This document shows, in pieces, positions 24,213-34,917 of a DNA stretch of 64,000 bases (position 1 is the stretch's first letter; every line of letters begins with the position of its first letter). Location: assembly GCA_014281115.1 (NCBI GenBank), contig JACONQ010000009.1, positions 1,798,001 to 1,862,000 on the forward strand. Reading direction: 5' to 3'. The notes under the pieces were generated by a model. It was not told the origin of the DNA and made no database searches. It saw only the letters and a list, made by a program, of their open reading frames with translations. The position numbers and the translations under genes were made by a program. The stretch is from Laburnicola sp. R22_1 (taxonomy: Eukaryota; Ascomycota; Dothideomycetes; Pleosporales; Didymosphaeriaceae).

Positions 24213-25926
24213 ACGTATTAAGGAAGGTAATAAAAAAAACCACTTTTCTAACCCACTATAGTCTATATAAGTACACTATTATACCCTTTAGCCTTACTAA
24301 AGCACCTAGCACATTTTAAATATACATTAATAAAACGCTATAATAACACCTAGACAACTTCTATATAGTATATTTAGATAATATACTTGTGTATAGTAAG
24401 ACTAAAGAGAAACACGTTAGATATATATAGACTATTATTAATAAGCTTAGACAAGCTAGTCTATACTTAAATATTAATAAGTGCTAGTTTAAAGTTAAGA
24501 AGGTTAAGTACCTTAGAATTATCCTAATAACTAAAGGCATTAAAATAGATCTTAAAAAGGTATAGGCAGTTTATAACTAGTAACTACTATAGTTAAAGAT
24601 ATATAGGCCTTTTTAGACTTCGCAAACTTTTATTAATAGTTTATTAAGGGTTTTAGCTAAATTGCCCGCCTGTTAACTAACCTTATAAAAGGTAACGCGC
24701 TAAAGAACTAGCCTGTTAAACCTAGATTACCTACTGCAGTTGCCTTTAAGTTGCTAAAGCAAGCCTTTATAATAGTACCTATCCTTATTTATTTTAACTT
24801 AAATAAGGAGACTTAGTTAGAAACTAACGTGTCTAACTTTGTTATAGCTGTAGTCCTATTATAAAAGGATAATTAAGACGTACTATAGCCTATCGCGTAC
24901 TTATTACACAAAATAAATTCTACTAAGTGTAATTATAAAATTTATAATAAAGAGCTGCTAGCTATAGTACGCGCTTTTAAAGAATAGAGATCTAAACTCT
25001 TAGGTACCCAAAATCCTATTAATATTATTACTAATTACCTAGTCTTGCAATACTTTATAACTAGTAAGCAACTTAACTAGTAATAAGTATAATAGACAAA
25101 ACTTATAGCTAAGTTTAACTTCTATTTTTAATATTGCCCTAGTAAGTAAGGTACAAAGCCTAACGCCTTAACACGTTATTTTAGTAACTTGCCTAAGGGT
25201 AATAATAACACTTACTAATAACACTAGGTGCAAACAGTCTTATGCCTAGAGATTTTTAAGGACAAGAGCTTTTACTACACTATTACTGCAGTCTATACTC
25301 TACTAGATAAGAGTCGCCACTTAGGCATATAACTTATAGCCATATTATATTATATTGCTAAGCTTACTGCAAATAATAAGGAGCCTGCTATTGCCGCCAC
25401 TAGAATAATAGAGACTAAAGAAACAGCACAGTTGCTTAAGGATATTAAAGACGCTTACACCTCTAATAAGATACAGTAGGGTAACACAAAAAAAAGCGCC
25501 TAGTAAAAAGATACCTTTTTAAAAGTTATATAGCTAAGTGAGTTTTAATACTATTTAAATAAAAAGTATACGGTTTTAAAGAGGACATATAGGAGATTAG
25601 GAATAGGTACTAGTTACGTGCTTACTAAGCAGGGTCCTTAAGGTATCTATCTCTAAACGTAGTGTTTCTAAAAAGTTAATTTTTAAGGCGTTATGACTTT
25701 TTTATTTAGTATGCTACTAGGCTAATGCTTTTACTGGCTATTCTAGGCCTAGTGTAGATTACGTAAGCAAAATTTCGGAGTACTTATATAACTTAATTAA
25801 GAATTTTTTTAAGGTTAAATAATTACGTGATTTTAAAAGTTAATTAAATCACGTGATTTATTACTAAGATTAGAGTATAATATAATATCTTTTGTCTAGT
25901 AAATTTTCTCTTTTGTATTTCCTCGA

Positions 25927-27287
25927 ATGGAGCCAAAATTGTCAAAACTCGAACGTCAAGTTTCTTTACTTAAAAAAGCAAATACTTCTAATTCTACTAT
26001 TGCTACTACCCTTAATAAGCCTCTACAATCTATTAAGACTGCTATTAGACGTATTAATAAGAAAAATAAGGGAGATAACTTATTAAAAGGGGTAAAACAG
26101 GGGAGAGCAACTAAGATTACTTCTAGGGAGAAAAGAGTTATTAATAGGGATTTAACTAAAAGCCCTAAGAAGACAAATAAGAGGCTATTAGAAGAGAATA
26201 GTTTTGGCTTTACTAAGAGAACGTTACAGAGAGTTTTAAAAGAAGAAGACTATTCTTTTAACGTCGCTAAGAAAAAGGCCTATTTAACTAAAGAAAGAGC
26301 TAAAAGAAGAGAATTCTGGGCTAAAGAGATAGTTAAGGAGCTAGAAAATATTAACTTTGCTAAAGTTATATTTTCTGACGAGTCTACTATCCAAAGGGGG
26401 CATGGTAATAGGCAAGAATATATAAGAAAAAGGAAAATCGAAAATTGGGCCTAAACAGCGCAAAAACCGAACAACTAGTAAGTTATTAATTTCTTTTAAA
26501 TTCTAGAATTATAGAGCCCGTTTTTCCATATAATTGGGCCATTTTACTTTTTTATATCTTTTTTGAGCTAGTACTAATTCACTGAAAGCGCGAGATATTT
26601 CTATCTTAGTCTGGGGCTATATTTGGATAGGAGGACGTTCTAAACTAGTGTTTTTAAGGGACCCTATTAAAACTAGGACCTTTAACAACACTAGATATAC
26701 ACAGGAGTGTTTAAATCCTGTCTTAAAACCTCTTTTAAAAAGAGGTAAGTAAAGTACCCCTTTTTCTTCTTTTTTTTCTTTTTCTTTTTCTTTTTCTTTT
26801 TTCTTTTTCTTTTTCTTTTTTCTTTTTCTTTTTCTTTTTCTTTTTCTTTTATCTTTTTCTTTTTCTTTTTTCTTTTAATATTTAATATATAATATATATA
26901 TATATATTATATTTTTCATAATCTTATTCTTTATACTAATTATAACTAGGCTGGAAATTTCAACAGGATAATTCGAAGATCCACGGAACTCCACAGGGGA
27001 AAAGATGATTTTCTAGGAATAAAGTCTTTGTTTTTGGGCATCCACCCTATTCACCAGACTTAAATCCTATAGAAAACGTTTGGAGTCTATTAAAAGATAG
27101 GCTAGGAAAAAGAAATAGGGCTTCTTTAGGCTTTGGCACTAGTAAATCTAGTGTAGAAGCCTTTAAAAGAGCTATACAAGAGGAGTGGGATTTAATTCCA
27201 CAGGAGGCTATAGATTATTGTATACTATCTTTGCCTAGGCATTATAATGACGTTATAGAGACTAAAGGATGGTATACTAAGTACTAG
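25927..27287 (+). pseudogene. Tc1/mariner-type transposase, copy 2
   Basis: The start ATG at 25,927 gives MEPKLSKLERQVSLLKK, then a helix-turn-helix region and IFSDES (first catalytic Asp). A single-base deletion relative to copy 1 near 26,430 ends the frame early at 26,454. Downstream homology continues through intron 1 (26,478-26,588, GTAAGT..GAAAG with TACTAAT), LVWGYIWIGG, and intron 2 (26,745-26,949, GTAAGT..ACTAG with TACTAAT, holding the microsatellite). It ends with KFQQDNSKIH (second Asp) and SPDLNPIENVW (third position). An in-frame TGA lies between the last two motifs in both copies. Introns are inferred from splice motifs and restoration of family motifs. Confidence 0.8.
26758..26875. 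repeat. CTTTTT microsatellite in transposase intron 2
   Basis: About 118 bp of CTTTTT units with a few interruptions, followed by an AT tract. It is the counterpart of 10,949-11,045 and differs in length. Confidence 0.85.
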
Positions 27288-28040
27288 TTATATATTATTT
27301 ACTAGTTCTATCTAATTGTTTAATTTTAACTAATTTTTATCTTTTTCCTTATAATTATTATTTCTATAAATAAATCTATAATAAAAATTAAGTTATATAG
27401 TCCTTATAGACTAAACTATAATATATATAAGTTATAGAATTTTATCTACGTAGAAAAAAAAGTTATATAGGGTCAAAGTTTTTAGAAAAAGTTCCCTTAA
27501 CTTTACTAGGATACCTCTAGTTAGCGCTGATTACTAAGCTCTTACTAACCTTCTATACTAAATCCCCTAAACCTTCTCCTTAAAACGGTATACTTTTTAT
27601 TTACATAGTATTAAAACTCACCTAGTTATATAACTTTTAAAAAGATATCTTTTTACTAGGCGCTTTTTTTGTGTCACCCTACTGTATCTTAGTAAGACCC
27701 TTTTACTTATTGCGCTTAAAATTTGCTAGTATTTATAGGCCGCTGCTTAGAAGGCCCTTTAGGATGTTAGAAGACTTTTCTTTAACAGACGCTATAGTAT
27801 AGAGTGTAATAATAGTATATAATAACTACAGTTAATATTTTAAAAATAATAAAAATATTATTATTATTATTATAAAAAGTAGCTATAGGGGCCTATATGT
27901 ATAAGTAAGGCACTAATAACACTAGCGTATTTTCTTTACTTACCTTACTACCTATTTAGCTACTCTACCTTACTACCCTCCTAGCTACTTTTTTAATACT
28001 CTATAGCCTTAACTACTATATAACCTTAATTTCTAAAATA

Positions 28041-28583
28041 ATAGCACGTACTAGGCTAGCTAAATACTTTAATCTAGTTACTAGTAAATCTTAAATAATA
28101 AAAAGAAGCTACTAGCTACTAAAGCTATATAAAAGGCGCCTTGCAAAACACAACCTACTATACTAAAGAGGAAGCACTACTAGAAGCTAAGTAGTATATT
28201 ATTATTATAGCTATTTATTATATATATATTCTAATAATATAGAGCTATTACGCTTAGAAAAATTAAAAAGTACTAAAAGAGTATTAAGCCTCTTATTAGA
28301 AAAATACTATTCTACTACCTTATTAAGGAAATAGCGTAAAATAATAATAAGAAAAATCTGTGCTTCTAGTCTACTACGCTAGCTACTCTCTAAAAGGCAA
28401 TAAAGGCTTTTCTAGTTAGAATATTTAAAGATATTTTTATACCACTCTACTCCTACTATAAAATAAATACTAATACCTCTAAATACTAATATTAACACTA
28501 TTTATACAAAATAAGTTACTATATAGGCTAAGAATATATAGCTAGCAGATAAGTACTATAAGAAGTATATAGATACTAGGTAA
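28041..28583 (+). pseudogene. Histone H3-like pseudogene, copy B (uninterrupted)
   Basis: The clearest copy. It starts at ATA (decayed ATG), then A-R-T-R at the N-terminus, against MARTK in H3. It continues through KKLLATKA, KAP, KRKHY, intron 1 (about 28,191-28,245), AITLRKIKKY-KSIKPL, IRKILF, IKEIA, LATL, KAFLVRIFKD, intron 2 (about 28,429-28,480, branch TACTAAT, both splice-site G residues read A), TNINTIYTK-VTI-AKNI-LA, and a tyrosine/lysine-rich end before TAA. Known H3 blocks matched: MARTK, KQLATKAARKSAP, REIRRYQKSTELL, IRKLPF, REIAQ, EAYLVGLFED, TNLCAIHAKRVTI, KDIQLA. The loop before LRF is about one residue longer than in canonical H3. About 12 TAA/TAG codons and one A-run frameshift make it non-functional. 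Confidence 0.8.
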
Positions 28584-28770
28584 ATAGTAAGGCGCTTAGT
28601 TAGGTTTAATATATGTGTTTAACACTCAAGCTGTACTTTTACTATAATAAGTAAATATAATAATTGCTACTATAATAATAAGGGCATTTTTATAGTAATT
28701 TACTATAAAAATTATATATAGCTAATAAAAAATAGAATTAGTTAAATCTAATATAATCTAGTCTATACAA

Positions 28771-28883
28771 CCCTAATCTAACCTATACCTATTACTAGCG
28801 CAAAATCTATAGATAGAGGTTAGGCTAGGGTTCGAGTCTTACGTAAGGAAACCTAACCCTAACCTAACCTATACTTATTTGCT
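28771..28883. repeat. Telomere-like repeats at the end of repeat X copy B
   Basis: Decayed CCTAAC units followed by GGTTAGG and then CCTAACCCTAACCTAACC. Same position and order as in copies A and C. Confidence 0.6.
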
Positions 28884-29005
28884 AGCCTAACTACTACTAA
28901 GGCGCTAGTGCCTACTAGTAGCTTACCTAGTAATATTACCTCTTCCCCTAAGGAGCAGCTCCTAACGCTACGTTTTTATTAACACGCTATCTAGAACTAT
29001 TTATA

Positions 29006-29109
29006 GACTATTAGGTAAGCGTTATTAGGTGTTAAGATAGTATTAGGGACTATTAGTAAGCGTCATTAAGTATTAAAATAGTATTAGAAACTATTAGGTA
29101 AGTGTTAAG
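29006..29109. repeat. Short tandem repeat, about 42-bp unit, 2.5 copies
   Basis: GACTATTAGGTAAGCGTTAT begins the first unit at 29,006. A diverged second unit starts at 29,048 and a partial third at about 29,089. It lies between repeat X copy B and the copia 5' LTR. Confidence 0.6.
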
Positions 29110-29144
29110 AAAAGTTATTATATAGTATTAGCGAAGTCTATTAT

Positions 29145-30099
29145 TGTTAAAACTATATTAGTAAGCAAAATAAATAATAAAATAACATGTTAGAATTTCG
29201 CTGTTATAATAAAAGATAAATAGATAAATAACTATAAGCTACCTAAAAATAAACTAAAATAGTCGTTCCGACAATAAGTTGCAATTAAAGCCAAAGTTAA
29301 CTTTAAGTAACGCACAAAAAGTTTACTAAAAGATAATTATAAGAAATCCAATATTATATATATTAAAACTAAAACCAAAATATAATATAAAACTAACCTA
29401 ATAAATATTATAAAATACGCTATCGTAATATAAATAAGCTCGTAATAAATTAATAACTTTTGACAAACTTGTCGCAATCAAGCGCTTTAACAATTTTGAG
29501 CAATTGCTAAAAAGAATATACTAAACAAGGCAATATTATATGTATTAAATTACTTATTACTAAAAAACAAAATATAACATATAAAAGACTTATTTTATAA
29601 TATAAAATACATTAGCGTATAATAAACTAAGGAGTAATAAATTATGCTAAAATAAGGCGTTTATTATTAACGTTACAACTAAGCAATAGTAAAACAAAGT
29701 TTATAATAGCTCGTATATAAAACACTAGTTTGTATATAAAACACTAGTTTGTATATAAAACACTAGTTTGCATATAAAACACTAGTTTGCATATAAAACA
29801 CTAGTTTGCATATAATAGCTTGCATATAAAACACTAGTCTGTATATAAAATAATAGCTCGCATATAAAACACTATTGCATATAAAACACTATTGTATATA
29901 AAACACTAGTTTAAACATTAGTTTAAAACACTAGCACGTATAAAAGTTAAAGGCATAATTAAACTATACAAAACTAAGTGTTCGTTAGTCTAAATTATTT
30001 TGTATATAGATTGCTAGGTAGCCAGTTTATTAAAAAAAAATCAACCAGTTTAACAATACCAACTCGATCACCTTCTTATCTATTTATCCACTTTTCACA
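29145..30099 (+). repeat. Copia 5' LTR (C-LTR)
   Basis: 955 bp, TGTTAAAAC...CTTTTCACA. Directly followed by the primer binding site, which identifies the family's six repeats as LTRs. Minisatellite at about 29,716-29,815. Confidence 0.9.
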
Positions 30100-30111
30100 G
30101 GTTATGAGCCC
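30100..30111 (+). promoter_or_regulatory. Primer binding site for the initiator-tRNA-Met anticodon half
   Basis: GGTTATGAGCCC immediately follows the LTR. Its complement GGGCTCATAACC matches the anticodon arm of eukaryotic initiator tRNA-Met. Priming by an internal tRNA-iMet fragment is known for Drosophila copia and related elements, so this supports the copia assignment. Confidence 0.75.
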
Positions 30112-30489
30112 GGCGCTCTAACAATTTTTATTATTTATTATTATCTACCTTTTAGCTTACTAAGCTATTCTTCTATCAATTTTTCGATATATACCTCATT
30201 TTTCTCAGAATTCCTTTGAGATTCTGATTCTTTTATGCTAGCTGGTCTAGTCCTTTTAGCTTACTAAGCTATCTTGGCAAAATCGATATTTTGACCAATA
30301 CCTTATTTTTCTCAGAATTTTCTGAGCTCTTTTACTAGCTGGACTAGTTCATTACCTTTTTAGGCAATTTCGACAAGCCTTATCAATTTTTCAATAAATA
30401 CCTCATTTTGCTCAGATTTCTGAGCTCTTTTTGGCCTATCAATCTCATTCACAATAAGTTCTAAGATTTCTTCTATCTCTAAGCAGGAG

Positions 30490-31190
30490 ATGCTTAAGAG
30501 TATTTCCAACTATGAGATGTGAAAGCCTAGGGCTATTTCTATTCTTATAATAGAAAATTGTATGGCTGCAATTCAGAGTGGTGATAATATTGCAATTAAT
30601 TCAGTGTCGAAAGATATTAATTTAAAAGCACAATTAATTATTACTTTGTTAGTTGTAGATGGTCCTTTACAGCATATTAAGGATTTATCTACAGCCAATG
30701 AGATGTGGATTTGTTTGGGGAATCTTTATTCTCCTAAAGGTTACTATTCTGAATTTCTTCTTTTAAAGGAGTTATTTAATAGTACCTTGTTAGATTTTGA
30801 TTCAATGGAGGAGTACCTCAATAAAATTAAATATTTAACAACAAATCTTGACTATAAGTCAATTAAAATACCCAAACAGGTTATTGTGGCCTGGGTGTTA
30901 AACAATTTAACTCCTAATTATGAGGGGTTTGTTACTTCAGTAACTCAATCATTTCGGGATGATTCTTCAAAGATTAATCTAGAGAATTTATTCTCTAATT
31001 TAATTGATGAAAGTCGTCGTCAGACGCACTTGGATAGTGATAAAACTAAGGTTTTATATACTAAATTCCAGAATTAACACAAAGTTATAAAGTCTAAACG
31101 ATTTTGTAATAAGTGTAAAACAAATACCCACTTTACTAATAAGTGTTGGTATTTACATCCTAAAAATAAACCTAAATGGTTTAAAACAAA
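30490..31190 (+). pseudogene. Copia gag with zinc knuckle
   Basis: ATG at 30,490, one TGA (Trp expected) after 12 codons, then an open frame to 31,077 continuing past a TAA to the zinc knuckle CNKCKTNTHFTNKC (about 31,110-31,150). The body matches the UBN2/Retrotran_gag_2 type (NYEMWKP-like start, MEEYLNKI, VLNNLTPNYEGF). It probably forms the virus-like particle of the retrotransposon. Only two nonsense changes are visible. Confidence 0.8.
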
Positions 31191-31459
31191 TCACGATTTC
31201 AAATCTGAAAAAGATGAAAAAATAGATAAAAATCTATTAAATCGTGAATCCGAATGTCCATCAGATCGACTAGATCGAAAGCTGTTAGATAAAATGGCTG
31301 AGTCATCTGAACCAATGGAAATTGAAAAGGTATTATTAACTACCCTAAATAAAAAAAAACTAATTCGAGAAAAGGACATCGAAATCCTCGAAATCTAGAA
31401 TTTAATTCTAGAAATCCTAAACAAGGATCAAAAACTACTAAGGTATTTATAACTACCAA

Positions 31460-33943
31460 GTCAAAAGCCCTAATCTAATACTAGATTCAGGTAGTTCATC
31501 TCATATTATATCCAACAAAAACCTATTTATAGAAAATTCGTTAGTTAGAAAAACTACAAAAATACAATGGGGAAATAACAATATTTTAACTTCGCAATTT
31601 ATTGGCAACGTGAGCTTTATATATAATAATACTAAGATAGTTTTAAATAACTGTCTTTATTTGCCTGAATTTAATGTAAATATTATATCAGTAAAGAAAT
31701 TAGTTGAAAAAGACTTTGTAGTAAACTTTATAAAAGACAAAGCTATAATTAAAAAGAACACTAAAACAATATTAGAAGCAACTCTAATTGACAATCTTTA
31801 TACAATAAATATAGACAATATAGTAACAGATAACATTCTATTTGCTAAAAAGGTTATTAATACAAATAAAACTATTAGTAACTATAAAGAGAACTTAATA
31901 TATCTCTATCACAATCGTTTTGGATATAAAAATCTAGACGTTATATGTAAAATACTAGGTATAACTAAACCTACTAACTATAAAATTAATTGCTCTAGCT
32001 GTATAAAAGCTAAGCTAACAAATAATAACAGTAGAGAAATTACTATTAAAGCAGATAATTACTTAGATAAAATAGTAATTGATTTATGTGGGCCTATTAC
32101 CCTCTCCAAAAATAATTATAAATATATTATATTCTTTCTAGACTCTGCTACTAGAAAATTAGAATTTAAACTATTAAGACATAAATCAGAATCGTTTAAA
32201 GCCTTTAAAGACTTTAAAACAAAAGTTGAAAACCAAAGCAATCGAAAAATTAAAATTATTAAAACCGATAATGGCACGGAATTTGCTAATAGTAATTTTA
32301 CGCTATTTAATAAACAAAATGGTATTATTCACCAATTTAATCCGCCATATACACCAAAACAAAATGGTTTAATTGAAAGAATAAATAGAACTATAATAGA
32401 AACAGCTAAAAGCTTATTGTTCTATAGTAATTTGCCAACTAGTTACTGGCAATACGCTGTTGAAAACGCAGTGTATATATATAATATTACACCACATAGT
32501 AATTTAAATTTTATAAGCCCAAATGAAAAACTTTATAAAAAGAAACCTAACTATAATAATATTAAAATCTGGGGCTCACTAAGTTACTACTTAGTTAAAC
32601 AACAATTAACAAAACTAGAACCTAAAGCCAAAATAGGTATACTAGTAGGTTATGATAACTATAATTATAAAATATTAGATCTAAAAGATAATAAACTAGT
32701 GTATACTAGAGATGCTAAAATTCTTGAAAATTACTTTTATAACTTTAATAATAACGAGAATAATAACGAGAATAATAACGAGAATAATATAAGCTCTCGC
32801 GAATCAAGTCCAGATATATTACTTGATAATACTACTATTAATAATAATAACAAAAGAATCATTTCTAATACCTATAATACAAGGCAAAACTTTAAAAGAA
32901 TAACTTTAGAAAACTCAGATGAGTTAATAGATGAACTAGCCTTATTAATAACTGAAAATAATGAACCAACTAGCTACAAAGAAGCTATAAATAGTAAAGA
33001 TAAAGATAATTGGCTAAAAGCTATGGAACTAGAAATTAGTCAACTAAATAATCAAAATACTTGGGAAATAGTAGATTTACCTAACAATAGAAAACCTTTA
33101 AAAGGTCGTTGGGTTTTTAAAATTAAAACAGATAAAAATAATAATCTAATAAAATATAAAGCCCGATGGGTAGTAAAAGGTTATAGTCAAATTTATGGCT
33201 TAGATTATCTAGAAACCTTTGCTAATACAACAAGAATTGAAATTATAAGGCTATTACTATTTTTTGCCTATTTTTTAGATCTTGAAATACATTAATTAGA
33301 TATTAAAAACGCCTTTTACATGCCCCTATAGATTCTGAAATCTATATAGAACAACCTATTGGTTTTAATAAATTTAGACATAAAGTCTATAAATTAAATA
33401 AATCTTTATATGGCCTAAAACAAGCTCCTAGAGCTTGGTATCTATACCTAAAAGATAAATTACAACAACTAGGTTTTTATCCTATCTTTGCTGAACAAGG
33501 AATCTTTACTAATAAAACAACTAATTTAAAAGAAAAAAATCTTCCTAATTGTCTATGTAGACGATATACTAGTAATTAGTAAAAGTGTAGAAACTATTAC
33601 TATATTAAAAACTAAATTAAATACATTACTAGAAGTTAGTGACCTAGGGGAAGCTAGCTACTTTCTAGGTATGGAAATTATTAGAAATAGAAAAGAAAAA
33701 ACACTTTATTTAAAACAAACTAAATATGTTAATAATATGCTTAAAAAATATAATAAACTAAATCTAAATCCAATTGATTCGCCTAGCGATCCAGGAATTA
33801 AACTAAATAAAAATACTGAACAAGCTTCTTTAGAAGAAATTAATTTATATTAATAATATATAGGTAGTTTAATCTATCTAACAACTTATACAAGACTAGA
33901 TATAGCATTTAGTGTATATAATTGCGCTAGACATATGTTAAAT
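31460..33943 (+). pseudogene. Copia pol (protease, integrase, reverse transcriptase; truncated)
   Basis: Protease active site LDSGSSSHI (about 31,480). GAG-pre-integrase HHCC region (LYHNRFGY, CSSCIKAK). Integrase D,D,E as VIDLCGP, KTDNGTEF and QNGLIERINRT (about 32,070-32,390). RT from LKGRWVFKIK, LDIKNAF and GLKQAPRAWY to an intact YVDDILVIS (about 33,550). The longest open stretch is 31,610-33,295 (561 codons). Defects: TAA at 33,295 (CAA expected), a one-base deletion near 33,316, a frameshift in an A-run near 33,535, and TAATAA at 33,853. The frame stops at YNCARHML, just before RNase H. Confidence 0.85.
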
Positions 33944-34917
33944 TGTTAAAACTATATTAGTAAGCAAAATAAATAATAAAATAACATGTTAGAATTTCGC
34001 TGTTATAATAAAAGATAAATAGATAAATAACTATAAGCTACCTAAAAATAAACTAAAATAGTCGTTCCGACAATAAGTTGCAATTAAAGCCAAAGTTAAC
34101 TTTAAGTAACGCACAAAAAGTTTACTAAAAGATAATTGTAAGAAATCCAATATTATATGTATTAATTTACTTAAAACTAAAACTAAAATATAATATAAAA
34201 CTAACCTAATAAATATTATAAAATACGCTATCGTAATATAAATAAGCTCGTAATTAATTTTTCTAAATCAATAACTTTTGACAAACTTGTCGCAATTAAG
34301 CGCTTTAACAATTTTGAGCAATTGCTAAAAAGAATATACTAAACAAGGCAATATTATATGTATTAAATTACTTATTACTAAAAACAAAATATAACATATA
34401 AAAGACTTGTTTTATAATATAAAATACATTAGCGTATAATAAACTAAGGAGTAATAAATTATGCTAAAATAAGGCGTTTATTATTAACGTTATAACTAAG
34501 CAATAGTAAAACAAAGTTTGCAATAGCTCGTATATAAAACACTAGTTTGCATATAAAACACTAGTTTGCATATAAAACACTAGTTTGTATATAAAACACT
34601 AGTTTGCATATAAAACACTAGTTTGCATATAAAACACTAGTTTGTATATAATAGCTTGCATATAAAACACTAGTCTGCATATAAAACAATAGCTCGTATA
34701 TAAAACACTATTGCATATAAAACACTAGTTCAAACATTAGTTTAAAACACTAGCACGCATAAAAGTTAAAGGCATAATTAAACTATACAAAACTAAGTGT
34801 TCGTTAGTCTAAATTATTTTGTATATAGATTGCTAGGTAGCCAGTTTATTAAAAAAAATCAACTAGTTTAACAATACCAACTCGATTACCTTCTTATCTA
34901 TTTATCCACTTTTCACA
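33944..34917 (+). repeat. Copia LTR following the copia body
   Basis: 974 bp, TGTTAAAAC...TTTTCACA. The 5 bp before (TAAAT) and after (TAGAT) match with one G-to-A difference, which would make this a solo LTR inserted into the copia body rather than its own 3' LTR. DNA to the right does not continue copia. Confidence 0.85.

Larger units (their letters stand above)
22180..25470 (+). pseudogene. Gypsy 2 pol relic (PR end, RT, RNase H)
   Basis: An open stretch at 22,310-22,498 corresponds to the linker before RT. RT motifs are ELRVCVNYYIINAI (about 22,920-22,965), then after the insertion FLTHYSLYKYTIIPFSLTKA (about 24,250-24,305) and YLDNILVYS (about 24,370), again with N for the second active-site Asp. 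RNase H reads ETNVSNF (about 24,820) and ELLAIVRAFK (about 24,950). TAA/TAG codons are frequent. Confidence 0.8.
21511..25473 (+). mobile_element. Ty3/gypsy relic 2 (partial)
   Basis: A gag-to-RNase H part of a gypsy element related to relic 1 by shared motifs. It is interrupted at 23,079-24,212 by another insertion. The integrase and 3' end are absent: similarity to relic 1 ends at the DAYTSNK motif (about 25,450), where the Tc1-type element begins and different DNA follows. No LTR of its own is visible. Confidence 0.75.
25474..27684 (+). mobile_element. Tc1/mariner-type element copy 2, full length
   Basis: A 2,211-bp element starting CAGTAGGGTAACAC and ending GTGTCACCCTACTG, bounded by TA on both sides (25,472-25,473 and 27,685-27,686). 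Terminal inverted repeats are long, about 110 bp or more, and slightly diverged. Left flank is gypsy 2 and right flank is repeat X copy B, so the insertion point now joins two unrelated elements. There is very little RIP compared with the neighbours. Confidence 0.9.
27685..28900 (+). repeat. Repeat X copy B (left-truncated)
   Basis: This copy starts at TATCTTAGTAAGACCC, corresponding to the middle of copies A and C (about 16,062 and 50,449). It includes the complete H3-like region and the telomere-like end. It lacks the left part with the lysine-rich frame. It abuts the Tc1-type element at 27,684. Confidence 0.75.
29145..34917 (+). mobile_element. Ty1/copia retrotransposon with both LTRs (3' part of pol missing)
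   Basis: 5' LTR 29,145-30,099, primer binding site at 30,100, gag, pol, and a second LTR at 33,944-34,917. Protease, integrase and reverse transcriptase occur in the copia order. The pol relic breaks off at the start of the RNase H region, directly at the second LTR, and no polypurine tract precedes it. So either RNase H was deleted or the second LTR is a separate insertion. Outer flanks (ATTAT and TAGAT) do not match. Coding parts are AT-rich but only lightly interrupted, so this element is much less RIPed than the gypsy relics. Confidence 0.85.

Noticed and set aside
29716..29815. Regular short direct repeats resembling a CRISPR array
   Set aside because: The 19-bp units are contiguous without unique spacers, occur in all copia LTRs and lie in a eukaryotic genome.
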